Source: Candidatus Eiseniibacteriota bacterium (GTDB lineage: Bacteria > Eisenbacteria > RBG-16-71-46). From it: DNA of 6,081 nucleotides. The notes beneath the pieces were generated by a model. The model searched no databases. It saw nothing but the letters and a program-made list of their open reading frames with translations, and was not told where the DNA came from. The stretch's first letter is position 1. Every line of letters starts with the position of its first letter. Shown piece by piece: positions 1 to 6,081 of this stretch. The stretch spans positions 397 to 6,477 of the forward strand of contig VBPB01000154.1 in assembly GCA_005893365.1 (NCBI GenBank), given 5' to 3'. The translations under genes and the position numbers were made by a program.

Positions 1-238
1 CTTCACCCTCAAAAACACCGCTTCGGTCGGTACCTGCACGGGCTGCCTCACGTCCGCCTGCTTGGTGAACAATCGGATCAACGTCGACCTGTCGGCCAAC
101 CCTCCGATCGAGCTCACCAGCCAGGACGCACGGAACTTCGTGTTCTGGCAGGGTGGCGCGATCAACGCTCCTGGCTGCCCGTTGGCCGTTCCGACGACCA
201 ACAAGACCTGGGGTTCTGTGAAGGCGCTGTATCGCTAG
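1..238 (+). CDS. C-terminal end of a secreted-type Cys-containing protein (5' end outside window)
   Basis: An open frame runs from base 2 to the TAG at 236-238 and gives 78 residues; the start lies left of the window. The segment is rich in Thr, Asn, Val and Ile, as in a beta-sandwich secreted protein. It has four cysteines: CTGC at residues 12-15, C20 (a GC-x4-C pattern), and C59 in an APGCP motif near the end. A WQGG motif sits at about 49-52 and the protein ends in TWGSVKALYR. Cysteines at this density suggest disulfides and therefore an extracytoplasmic location. I recognise the style of this tail from hypothetical secreted proteins of deep-branching Gram-negative genomes, but I cannot assign a function. 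No membrane anchor is visible in the part seen. A strong terminator 28 bases after the stop closes the transcription unit. Confidence is high that it is coding, and low on role. Confidence 0.75.
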   Translation, partial: FTLKNTASVGTCTGCLTSACLVNNRINVDLSANPPIELTSQDARNFVFWQGGAINAPGCPLAVPTTNKTWGSVKALYR

Positions 239-266
239 CGTTTTGACGTCCGTATGACGTGTCGTG

Positions 267-306
267 ACCTCAGGCGGCCCGCATTGGGTCGCCTGAGGTA
301 TTTTAT
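267..306 (+). terminator. Rho-independent terminator after the first gene
   Basis: The arms at 267-280 (ACCTCAGGCGGCCC) and 286-299 (GGGTCGCCTGAGGT) form a 14-bp stem with a single G-T wobble and a 5-base loop (GCATT). The run ATTTTAT (300-306) follows directly. The position, 28 bases past the TAG at 238, fits termination of the upstream gene. The hairpin lies in front of the next gene, whose Shine-Dalgarno begins 10 bases after the U-rich run. Confidence 0.85.
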
Positions 307-315
307 GGTCCGGAC

Positions 316-321
316 GAGGAG
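316..321 (+). promoter_or_regulatory. Shine-Dalgarno that fixes the start of the 329-1033 gene
   Basis: GAGGAG ends 7 bases before the ATG at 329. It decides between three in-frame ATGs. Those at 254 and 305 lie before or within the terminator hairpin and U-run and have no comparable site. Only the ATG at 329 also begins with a signal peptide. Confidence 0.75.
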
Positions 322-328
322 ACGCGGC

Positions 329-1033
329 ATGCCCCGTTCATCCTTCGTGCTGATGCTGCTCGGGATGCTCGCCTGCGCGCCGGCGTATGCCGGCGAGCCG
401 CGCCTCTTCCTCTCCTGGCATGCCCCTTACGGTCGCCCCGGGGCGTCCGACCGTCTCTGGATGGACTGCCAGCGGATGAACAAGCTCGATACGCTGTTCA
501 TGTCCTTCGACCCTGGGGTGACGACCAGCGGCTTCACGTCATTCCTCGCCACCATCCGCATCAATGCCCTGGACGGAGACACGCTCAGCAGCCTCTGGGA
601 CTCCCCGTCCGCGACCGGGCTCCCGGTCTGGATGAAGGTCGAGTGGCAACCCGATTCGACGTCGGGCTGCGGCACGCCCTTCCATTCCTCGGGGATGGGG
701 GGCGCGTCGTTGTTCCATGCTCGGGACGGGGGACGCGTGCTGCGGATCGTCTACGCCGTGGCGTACCAGGACAGCGTGGACGTCGAGGCCGGCCAGCGCT
801 ACGGCCTGGCGCGCATCCTCATCCGCCGGCCGGGTGTCGGGCCCGGCTGCCACCAGCCGGTGTGCATCCGATGGACGGAGGCGGTCTTGAGCCACATCGC
901 TGGGGTCAGCCTCAGCGTGACGCCGAAGGGCATGGCCGTGAGTCTCAACGCGACCTCGGGCGCGGGATGCGCCGAGGCGGTGGCCACCCCGCCGGCCAAG
1001 TCCGACAGCCTTCCGCCCGCCCCGGGCAGGTAG
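329..1033 (+). CDS. Secreted hypothetical protein, Cys-rich, probable beta-sandwich
   Basis: The product is 234 residues from the ATG at 329, chosen for the GAGGAG 7 bases upstream. Residues 1-21 (MPRSSFVLMLLGMLACAPAYA) form a signal peptide with a probable signal peptidase I cut after AYA. The Cys at 16 does not sit in a proper lipobox, so a lipoprotein is less likely. The mature part has alternating beta-like stretches (57-80, 98-107, 136-167, 190-207) and five cysteines: 47, 114, 174, 179 and 214. The stretch at 173-180 (GCHQPVCI) and the closing GC at 213-214 echo the Cys spacing in the protein just upstream, so the two may share a C-terminal fold. The last 20 residues are Pro/Ala/Ser-rich and look unstructured. 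I recognise no enzyme motif. A cohesin-like or other carbohydrate- or surface-binding beta-sandwich is possible but unproven. It converges with the gene at 1088-2863 across 54 bp. Confidence 0.75.
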   Translation: MPRSSFVLMLLGMLACAPAYAGEPRLFLSWHAPYGRPGASDRLWMDCQRMNKLDTLFMSFDPGVTTSGFTSFLATIRINALDGDTLSSLWDSPSATGLPVWMKVEWQPDSTSGCGTPFHSSGMGGASLFHARDGGRVLRIVYAVAYQDSVDVEAGQRYGLARILIRRPGVGPGCHQPVCIRWTEAVLSHIAGVSLSVTPKGMAVSLNATSGAGCAEAVATPPAKSDSLPPAPGR

Positions 1034-1087
1034 ACGCCGAAGCGGATCCGGCGCCAGCCGGGGCGGGAACGACCGAAGCGCCAGTCG

Positions 1088-2863
1088 CTACAGTGTGGGG
1101 TCTTTCATCCGGATGCGGCCCACGAGTTCCGGGTGCGCCACCACCCGCATCGTCCGCTTGTGCCGGGCGATGAGCTCATCCAGCAGCTTCTCGGCGGCGA
1201 TGTTCTGGAGCGATTCGTCGATCATGCTCTGGGCCTCCGCGAGGGAGAGCTGCCGCCCGGGATCGAACTCCAGCGACTGGAGCACCACGCACGAGCTGTC
1301 CGGCTGGGGCGCTACCATGACCTGGCCGGGCTTGAGCTCCGAGAACAGGATCTTCTGGAAGACCTGGCCGTGCTCCTCCTGGCTGCGCCAGGCGATCGAG
1401 CCGCGCGTGCGCCCCGCCAGCGAATCCTCGCGCAGGATCGTCTCGGCCGCCGCGCCGCCCCGCAGCCGTGCCGCCAGCGAGTCACCCTGGGCGCGACTGG
1501 CCGCCCGGAACTGGGCGTAGCGCACCCGCGGGTAGGTCATGAAGCCCTGGCGGTTCTTCTCGTAATAGGCGCGGCGTTCCTTCGCGTCGATGTGGACGTG
1601 CGCCAGGATGGAATCCTCGTTCAGGTGCTCCACCTGCATCTGCTCCAACCGCTGCCCGATGAGGCTCACGGCGAGGGAGTCGCGCTCCAGCCCCCGCTCG
1701 CGCGCGAGGTCGGCCATGGCGGGCTCCAGGACCGCGATATCCACCTGGTGCCGGAGGGCCTGGAAGCTGGTGGCGCTGGTCCGCGTGTAGGGCGACTGGT
1801 TGGCGTACCAGGTGACGAACTGGCCGAGGGTGAACTCTCCGCCCTTGGAGCGCGCCAGGACGCGCTGCTGGTCCGCAGGGTCGAACTCGGGGACCCGGGG
1901 GTCGAGCGCCAGGGCGAGCGAGGCGCCCTCGCCGCCGGTGAGCACCTCCGGGAAGCCGCGGGCGGCCCAGACGATGTTCGCCGTGTCGTAGGTCAGGCCC
2001 GCGCGCTGGCGCAGGACCTCCATCACCTTCTCGCTGCGCTGCTGGATCTGCACGTTGCGCATCTGGTTGAAGAGCAGGTTGCGAAGCGCCGAGTAGGAGT
2101 ACTTGCCTCGTTCGCGGCGCTCGAGCGTCTGGTAGATCGTGTATCCGACGCTCTCGAACAGGACCGGGGAGGTCCCCCCCGGCTTGACGTCGTACACGGC
2201 CGTGGCCACCGTGGGATCGAGCGCCTGGCGCTTCACCCAGCCCAGCTCCCCGTCCCGATGGCTGGCCTCGGGCGGCAGGCCCTGCGCCGCGACGGCCACC
2301 CCCCAGGTGAGGCGCCCCGCGGCGAGGCCGTCGCGGATGCGCTGGGCCTCGGCGCGATCGCGGAAGAAGAGGCGTCGCAGGCGCAGCTCGTAGCCCTCCT
2401 GCATCGCGGCGTGCTGGATGTCGGCCTCCTCGATGTGCACCGAGTCCAGCACCGTGCGCTGCAGGAGGACGTTCGCGAGCACGCGTTCCGTGTGCTCGCG
2501 CATGACGCTGCGGTCCTCGAAGGTCTCCGGCCGGTGGGCCTCACGGGCCACTCGGGCCAGCACCTCCTTGTTGATCATGGTGTTCAGGAACTCGACCCGC
2601 CCCGCGCTGTCCGCGTCGGGCCGCGCATTGGGCATCGCGGCGTAGTAGGCCCAGAGGAGGTCGTGCACCCGGATGACCTTGTCGTTCACCGTCGCGAGGA
2701 CGGTGGTGTCGGGCAGGTACCGGCTCGTGTCCGAGGCGACCGGGGACCAGGTCTTGGGCCGGGCGGAGCGCGTCGGAGCAGGCTGGGGTGCCGCGGCGGA
2801 ACCGGCGGCCGTGGCGGCGCAGAGGACCAGCAGGCAGCAGGCGGCGATGCGGCGAAGCGTCAT
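1088..2863 (-). CDS. SurA/PpiC-type peptidyl-prolyl isomerase-like periplasmic foldase, two parvulin domains
   Basis: This 591-residue protein resembles periplasmic foldases that assist exported or outer-membrane proteins. An N-terminal signal peptide (about 1-25, MTLRRIAACCLLVLCAATAA then GSAAA) predicts export. Residues 55-150 match the helical SurA N-terminal type (TVNDKVIRVHDLL, then helices with INKEVLARVAREA). A parvulin domain spans about 157-250 with the family signatures DGELGWV (204-210), a KPGG turn (227-230) and GYTIYQTLE (240-248). A long helical linker follows. A second, degenerate parvulin-like domain spans about 444-533 (VRYAQFR, GSIAW, LKPGQV). Helical ends close the protein. 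Neither domain has the His usually found in the first strand (RLRRLFF and VRYAQFR instead of a HILV-like strand), so chaperoning rather than catalysis is likely. SurA is about 430 aa, so this is longer. GGAG precedes the ATG and a promoter lies upstream. A specific SurA assignment is not justified. Confidence 0.88.
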   Translation of the reverse strand: MTLRRIAACCLLVLCAATAAGSAAAPQPAPTRSARPKTWSPVASDTSRYLPDTTVLATVNDKVIRVHDLLWAYYAAMPNARPDADSAGRVEFLNTMINKEVLARVAREAHRPETFEDRSVMREHTERVLANVLLQRTVLDSVHIEEADIQHAAMQEGYELRLRRLFFRDRAEAQRIRDGLAAGRLTWGVAVAAQGLPPEASHRDGELGWVKRQALDPTVATAVYDVKPGGTSPVLFESVGYTIYQTLERRERGKYSYSALRNLLFNQMRNVQIQQRSEKVMEVLRQRAGLTYDTANIVWAARGFPEVLTGGEGASLALALDPRVPEFDPADQQRVLARSKGGEFTLGQFVTWYANQSPYTRTSATSFQALRHQVDIAVLEPAMADLARERGLERDSLAVSLIGQRLEQMQVEHLNEDSILAHVHIDAKERRAYYEKNRQGFMTYPRVRYAQFRAASRAQGDSLAARLRGGAAAETILREDSLAGRTRGSIAWRSQEEHGQVFQKILFSELKPGQVMVAPQPDSSCVVLQSLEFDPGRQLSLAEAQSMIDESLQNIAAEKLLDELIARHKRTMRVVAHPELVGRIRMKDPTL

Positions 2864-2867
2864 GGGT

Positions 2868-2871
2868 CTCC
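2868..2871 (-). promoter_or_regulatory. Shine-Dalgarno of the parvulin-domain gene
   Basis: Read on the minus strand, CCGGAGACCC directly precedes the ATG at 2863. GGAG lies four bases before it, a slightly short but usable spacing. It supports this start, which also begins with the signal peptide. Confidence 0.5.
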
Positions 2872-2923
2872 GGAGGATCGGCTCTGGGACGGGAGGGGGG
2901 AGCGATGGGGCGAAGGCGCAAGG

Positions 2924-2953
2924 AGTCTACCCAGAGCACTCGCGGAGGGTCAA
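2924..2953 (-). promoter_or_regulatory. Candidate sigma70-type promoter for the parvulin-domain gene
   Basis: On the minus strand, TTGACC (2953-2948, five of six matches to the -35 consensus) is followed after 18 bases by TAGACT (2929-2924, four of six matches to the -10 consensus). Transcription would start near 2917 and leave a leader of about 55 bases before the ATG at 2863. The site sits in the 114-bp gap after the stop of the upstream membrane-protein gene. The gene could therefore be transcribed independently of that neighbour. This is read by eye from consensus only; the -35 box is good and the -10 box moderate. Confidence 0.5.
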
Positions 2954-2977
2954 GATTGGGGCGGCGATCGCGAGGTC

Positions 2978-5032
2978 TCAACCGCCCCCGGTCATCCTCG
3001 CCAGGGAGTCACGGGCCTCCGGGTTCGCCGGATTCCGCCTTAGCTCGCGCTGGTACCACCGCCGGGCGGCGCCAGCGTCCCCGAGGCGCCGGTAGGCCTG
3101 CCCCACTCTTAGATCTAGCCCCGGTAGGGCCCCGTTCATCCGCGCCTCCTCCCGGAACTCGCGCAGCGCCTCGCCGGGGTGGCCTTCCTCCAGATCCAGC
3201 AGGCCCAGTCGCTCGTGGGCGCGGAGGGTGAAGGGGTCCACCGCCAGTGCCGCGAGCAGGTGCTGGCGGGCCTCGCCGCTCCGCCCGTCCATCAGGGCGA
3301 TGTTGGCGAGCAGGCTGCGGGCCTTGGCGTCCCGCGGCGAGCTCGCGAGCGCCCGTCCGAGTTCCGCCGCCAACCGGCCGCGGAAGGCCGAGTCGGCCGA
3401 GCAGCGCCGCTGCAGTTCGGCCGTGCGTCCTCCCCCGGCCGGCAGTTCCCGGTAGGCGAACCGCCGGGCGACCGGCGCCAGCGGCCCTTGGCGCCGGACG
3501 AAGAGGGCCGCCACGTCGTCCGCGAAGACCAGGGCGTAGGCGGAGTCCGCGTCGAGAAAATCGAGCAGCGGGTTCTCCTTGATGACCCGGCGGCCCACGA
3601 GCGCGTAGTCGAAGTGGTACTTCCGGTCCAGGTCCCACCAGGCCTGCTCCCGGGAGTGCAGCCACGCGTACAGGTAGCGGTCGGCCGGCGTGCCGGTCAT
3701 GTGGATGTCCATGAAGGGCAGCCGGTCCCGACGCGGCCAGAACCGGTAGAGCATGTAGCCGGCCAGATCGAAATCGTTGAATCCCCGCCCGCCGACGCCC
3801 TGGGCCTCCATGAAGTCACACGCCGCGACCGGGTACCACAACGGGATGAAGCCGACGCCCAGCGGGTACGTGGGCCTGCGCCACTCCGCCAGGCCCACCG
3901 CGCCGCAGGCAAGGATGGCGAGCGCCGCCCGGGCCCCGGCCGGGAGGCGCCAGACGAATGGGACGCCGCGGGGGGCGCCCAGGGTGCCCAGGTCGCGCGC
4001 CGCGTAGGGGGCCGCGATGGTGGCATAGAACCCGAGGAATCGCTGCCCGAACAGGGTGATGGTGGTGAAGAAGATCAGCAGCACGGCCTCCACCCGGTCC
4101 AGGCGCCCGCGCAGCGCGTGCCAGGCGGCGAGCACCGGCCAGCCGATCATGAGTGCCAGGAGGCCGTTGACCCGGTTGTTGTCCCAGTCGATGGGCATGA
4201 GCTCGCCCACGCTCTGGTACAACGCCTCGTGCCGCAGATGGAGGAAGAAGTCGAAGGGCTGCCAGAGCGCCCGCCACCCGAACGGATTGAGGAAGGAGAC
4301 CGCCGCCGAGGCGAGCAGGACGACGCCCAATCGGCCGGTCCGAGGCGGGCGCCCCGCGCCCGCGGCCGCGCGGACCGGCCGGCGCGACGCGAGCCCGGCG
4401 TCCAGCCAGAAGAGCGCGAGCATCATCAGACCGAGGTAATAGGAGATGTGGGCGTTGGCCCAGATCCAGGCGATGCCCACGATCCACAGGCTGTGGTCCC
4501 GGCCGCCCTGACGGCGGGTTTCGAGGATGAGCAGTTCGGCGGCCATGAGGACGACGACCAAGGTCTCGGGCCGCGCCTGGGAGCGCTGGCGGTAGATGAG
4601 CGAGCACACCACCATGACCACCAGCGGGATGAGACCGCGCGCGCCCAGCCTGCGGGCGACGGCCCAGAGCATCCCGAATGCCGCGAGCGTGGTGAGCCAG
4701 CGCCACGCGTAGAGCCCCCGGATGCCGCCCACCGCCCAGAACGGCCAGAGCAGGGCGCGGAAGAGCCACGAGGGCAGCACCTCGGCGGTGCCGTAGGCCG
4801 GCCACGTCCAGAGGTACTGGGCCGGCACCGAGTGCGACTCCCAGATCGCCCGGCCGACGCGCAGGTGTTGGAAGATGTCCGGGTCGCTGATCTTGAAGGA
4901 GACCGACAGCAGGATGCCGATGGCCGCGGCGACCGCGGTGAGAAGCAGGGCGGGATGCCGCAGCGAAAGCCCGGGGTCGACCGAGGCCACCGCCGGGGGG
5001 GGCGGTCGTCGGGCAGGCGGCGGGGAGGGCAT
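2978..5032 (-). CDS. Polytopic membrane protein with C-terminal TPR repeats, possible GT-C-type glycosyltransferase
   Basis: The 684-residue product has a Pro-rich N-terminus (1-20) and then about ten hydrophobic segments by eye (roughly 27-46, 87-103, 111-127, 132-147, 157-170, 181-212, 235-250, 288-306, 314-330, 366-383). The loop after the first segment carries SDPDIFQHLRVGRAI (49-63). An acidic motif at this place is typical of GT-C fold glycosyltransferases that use lipid-linked sugars, which is the basis for the tentative call. A soluble part (about 385-560) holds FNDFDLAGYMLYRFWP (418-433), then MDIHMTG, WWDLDRKYHFDYALV and more. Similar blocks (ND-x-GGYL, then FIDGR) occur in uncharacterised bacterial membrane proteins. 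Residues about 567-680 form roughly three TPR units (helix pairs around LLANIALMDGRSGEA, LGLLDLEEGHPGEAL, VGQAYRRLGDAGAA) for protein contacts. An in-frame TAG sits two codons before the ATG, so 5032 is the most upstream start, but no good Shine-Dalgarno or promoter is evident. The substrate is unknown, and a non-enzymatic role is possible. Confidence 0.85.
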   Translation of the reverse strand: MPSPPPARRPPPPAVASVDPGLSLRHPALLLTAVAAAIGILLSVSFKISDPDIFQHLRVGRAIWESHSVPAQYLWTWPAYGTAEVLPSWLFRALLWPFWAVGGIRGLYAWRWLTTLAAFGMLWAVARRLGARGLIPLVVMVVCSLIYRQRSQARPETLVVVLMAAELLILETRRQGGRDHSLWIVGIAWIWANAHISYYLGLMMLALFWLDAGLASRRPVRAAAGAGRPPRTGRLGVVLLASAAVSFLNPFGWRALWQPFDFFLHLRHEALYQSVGELMPIDWDNNRVNGLLALMIGWPVLAAWHALRGRLDRVEAVLLIFFTTITLFGQRFLGFYATIAAPYAARDLGTLGAPRGVPFVWRLPAGARAALAILACGAVGLAEWRRPTYPLGVGFIPLWYPVAACDFMEAQGVGGRGFNDFDLAGYMLYRFWPRRDRLPFMDIHMTGTPADRYLYAWLHSREQAWWDLDRKYHFDYALVGRRVIKENPLLDFLDADSAYALVFADDVAALFVRRQGPLAPVARRFAYRELPAGGGRTAELQRRCSADSAFRGRLAAELGRALASSPRDAKARSLLANIALMDGRSGEARQHLLAALAVDPFTLRAHERLGLLDLEEGHPGEALREFREEARMNGALPGLDLRVGQAYRRLGDAGAARRWYQRELRRNPANPEARDSLARMTGGG

Positions 5033-5174
5033 GGGCGGCTAGTGTCCCGTACCGGAAATCATGTGCATGCCCCGGCGACCACGGGACGGAAGCGCATCCC
5101 GCCGCGCACGGTGCTCAACGTGGTGTGTGGACGGATCGACGGTGCGAGCGTCACGGGCGGCCGCCGGGGCCGGG

Positions 5175-5197
5175 AAAAAGGGGGCTCCGAAGAGCCC
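5175..5197 (-). terminator. Rho-independent terminator with UUCG tetraloop after the HNH gene
   Basis: On the minus strand, GGGCTC (5197-5192), TTCG loop (5191-5188), GAGCCC (5187-5182), then CC and TTTTT (5179-5175). The C(UUCG)G loop is the exceptionally stable tetraloop type. It lies 34 bases after the stop of the frame-restored HNH gene (5232) and 142 bases before the next minus-strand start (5032). It therefore separates the two transcription units. The rest of the 5033-5231 gap holds nothing else I can support. Confidence 0.88.
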
Positions 5198-5904
5198 GAC
5201 GACCACGCTCTGGGCCGCCCGCGCGGCGGATTCAGTCCGCGCATCCGCTCCTGGCTGCATCGTCACTCGATTCAAGTCGTGATCCCTCGCGGCCGGCCAG
5301 CCTCGTGGCCGCAAGCGCCTTGGTCCGCGCCCGCGCCTCGGCCGCCGCGAGCCGCTTGTGCCGCATGAACTCCACGCCGAAGGTGCATTCGGCCGTGTAT
5401 TGGGTGGGCCCGGCATCGAAGCCGGATGCCAGGGACCGTGGCCGTGCCGCCGCGTGTGACTTCCTGCACATGATCGAATTCGAGTCCGGTGCGCGCCTCG
5501 CAGCGATGGCCGGCCTCGCTCACGAACGTACACCGGCCGCCGTCGCGTTCCCAGACCGCGCGCTTGACCGGCGCCGGGATGTGACGCGGGTCGGCCGACC
5601 TGCTCTGGCGGGGCCGCGGGTTCTCGGTCGCCGCGAACTTCTGGCGCTCGAGCTGGGGGACGAGTGCTTGCAGCGCCCGCTTGAAGACCACCGCGACGTC
5701 ACCCGGTGCGATCTGATGCCCGAGCAACTCCTGCGCGTAGCCCAGCAGGTCGTGCGTCTCTTGGTCCATGGTGAACTGGACCCCGAAGCGCTGGGGAGCC
5801 AGCGGCGTCACCCGGGGACGGTCGCCGACAGGCGTCGGGGCGTGCTGAGCGACCACGAGCAGCGGGGCCGGCGTGCCCCGTTCACTGGTCAGCGTTCCGT
5901 CGGC

Positions 5905-5931
5905 CATGCCAACTGGCCGCACGGCCAGTTG
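5905..5931. repeat. Palindromic repeat, copy 1, inside the HNH gene
   Basis: CATGCCAACTGGCC at 5905-5918 is shared exactly with copy 2. The unit 5910-5931 is an inverted repeat: CAACTGGCCG, then CA, then CGGCCAGTTG, a 10-bp perfect stem. In the gene's frame it encodes GQLAVRPVGM. It sits in the low-complexity linker before the nuclease domain. Confidence 0.75.
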
Positions 5932-5967
5932 ACCGGCACACGCCCCGCCGCGACTTTCAGGAGTTGT

Positions 5968-5997
5968 CATGCCAACTGGCCCCGGGGCCAGTTGGCA
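5968..5997. repeat. Palindromic repeat, copy 2, inside the HNH gene
   Basis: The 28 bases at 5970-5997 are a perfect palindrome (half-site TGCCAACTGGCCCC and its exact complement). Copies 1 and 2 are identical at 23 of 27 bases and differ only in the central four. They lie 63 bp apart start to start, exactly 21 codons, so both are read in the same frame; here the product is CQLAPGPVGM. Confidence 0.8.
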
Positions 5998-6081
5998 CGC
6001 CGGCTCGATCGCCTGCACCAGCGCAGGCAGGTCCGGTCGAGGGAAGCGCTCGGCCAACAGCTGCTCGATTCCGGCCCTGGT

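Larger units (their letters stand above)
5232..6081 (-). pseudogene. HNH endonuclease-family protein, frameshifted near 5403, N-terminus outside window
   Basis: The minus-strand frame is open from the window edge (6081), so the start lies to the right. Numbering from the first visible codon, residues 1-28 (including LAERFPRPDLPALV) are helical. Residues 29-97 are a low-complexity linker holding two QLAxxPVGM copies. Residues 98-155 (QRFGVQFTMDQETHDLL to LERQKFAATENPRP) are a helical domain usual before this nuclease type. Residues 163-226 are the HNH core: VKRAVWERDGGRC, GHRC, LEFDHVQEVTRGG and IRLRCRAH, with the DH pair at 203-204 and cysteines 184, 194 and 223 suggesting metal-binding structure. 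After His226 (codon 5406-5404) the family continuation (QYTAECTFGVEFMRHKR) is found only in the next frame, from 5402 to a TGA at 5234-5232. One extra C, or loss of two bases from an Asn AAC codon, explains it. Unrepaired, the frame gives an unrelated tail ending at 5272. Activity would probably be lost, but a sequencing or assembly error is equally possible. Confidence 0.82.

Noticed and set aside
243..271. TTGACG at 243-248 as a -35 box for the second plus-strand gene
   Set aside because: No acceptable -10 box lies 16-18 bases downstream, and any such transcript would run straight into the terminator hairpin.
254..328. Upstream in-frame ATGs at 254 and 305 for the 329-1033 gene
   Set aside because: They lie before or within the terminator hairpin and U-run, lack a Shine-Dalgarno, and would bury the signal peptide behind an Arg-rich extension.
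1133..3043. 636-codon plus-strand open frame opposite the parvulin-domain gene
   Set aside because: It is rich in Arg, Gly, His, Ala and Leu, without domain motifs, signal peptide or Shine-Dalgarno. It is the antisense shadow of a GC-rich gene whose minus-strand product has clear parvulin signatures.
5090..5118. Possible promoter for the membrane-protein gene (TTGAGC on the minus strand at 5118-5113)
   Set aside because: The expected -10 position reads GCGCTT, with no usable match to the consensus at 16-18 bp spacing.
5156..5165. GGCGGCCGCC palindrome in the gap before the membrane-protein gene
   Set aside because: A 10-bp palindrome made only of G and C is expected by chance in DNA of this composition, and it has no partner copy or adjacent signal.
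3179..5368. 729-codon plus-strand open frame opposite the membrane-protein gene
   Set aside because: Although longer than the gene it overlaps, its product is compositionally biased and motif-free. The minus strand encodes coherent membrane helices and TPRs. It also runs across the minus-strand terminator at 5175-5197.
5039..5533. 164-codon minus-strand open frame spanning the HNH end and the gap
   Set aside because: It reads through the strong terminator, is low-complexity Arg/Pro/Gly, and overlaps the HNH gene in a third frame with no recognisable content.

Overview
The window is GC-rich DNA from an uncultured-looking Gram-negative bacterium. The evidence for Gram-negative is a SurA-like periplasmic foldase relative, signal peptides and a polytopic membrane protein with a soluble extracytoplasmic part. 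The secreted Cys-rich proteins and the style of HNH protein resemble what I associate with Candidatus Eisenbacteria or Myxococcota-type genomes. This placement is inferred from protein style and was not computed.

Layout, left to right. (1) The last 78 codons of a plus-strand secreted-type protein (to 238) are closed by a strong rho-independent terminator (267-306). (2) A small plus-strand secreted protein of unknown function (329-1033) has a good Shine-Dalgarno and a signal peptide. It carries a Cys pattern resembling the tail of the first gene. (3) After a 54-bp convergent gap comes a minus-strand, 591-aa, SurA/PpiC-type peptidyl-prolyl isomerase-like protein (1088-2863). It has two parvulin-like domains and a plausible sigma70-type promoter of its own (2924-2953). 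(4) Upstream of it on the same strand lies a 684-aa multi-pass membrane protein with a C-terminal TPR block (2978-5032), possibly of the GT-C glycosyltransferase type. (5) At the right edge, a minus-strand HNH endonuclease-family gene (5232 to beyond 6081) is interrupted by a frameshift near 5403. It is followed by a textbook UUCG-tetraloop terminator (5175-5197). Its N-terminal linker contains two near-identical palindromic DNA repeats in the same reading frame.

The two central minus-strand genes would both act at or beyond the inner membrane, one in folding or secretion and one in envelope or glycan work. The promoter between them suggests they are not strictly one operon. The HNH gene is separated from them by its terminator. 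I see no RNA genes, CRISPR array, insertion sequence or tRNA. The most notable signals are the paired palindromes inside the HNH gene, the HNH frameshift, the apparently non-catalytic parvulin domains, and the shared Cys module of the two left-hand secreted proteins.
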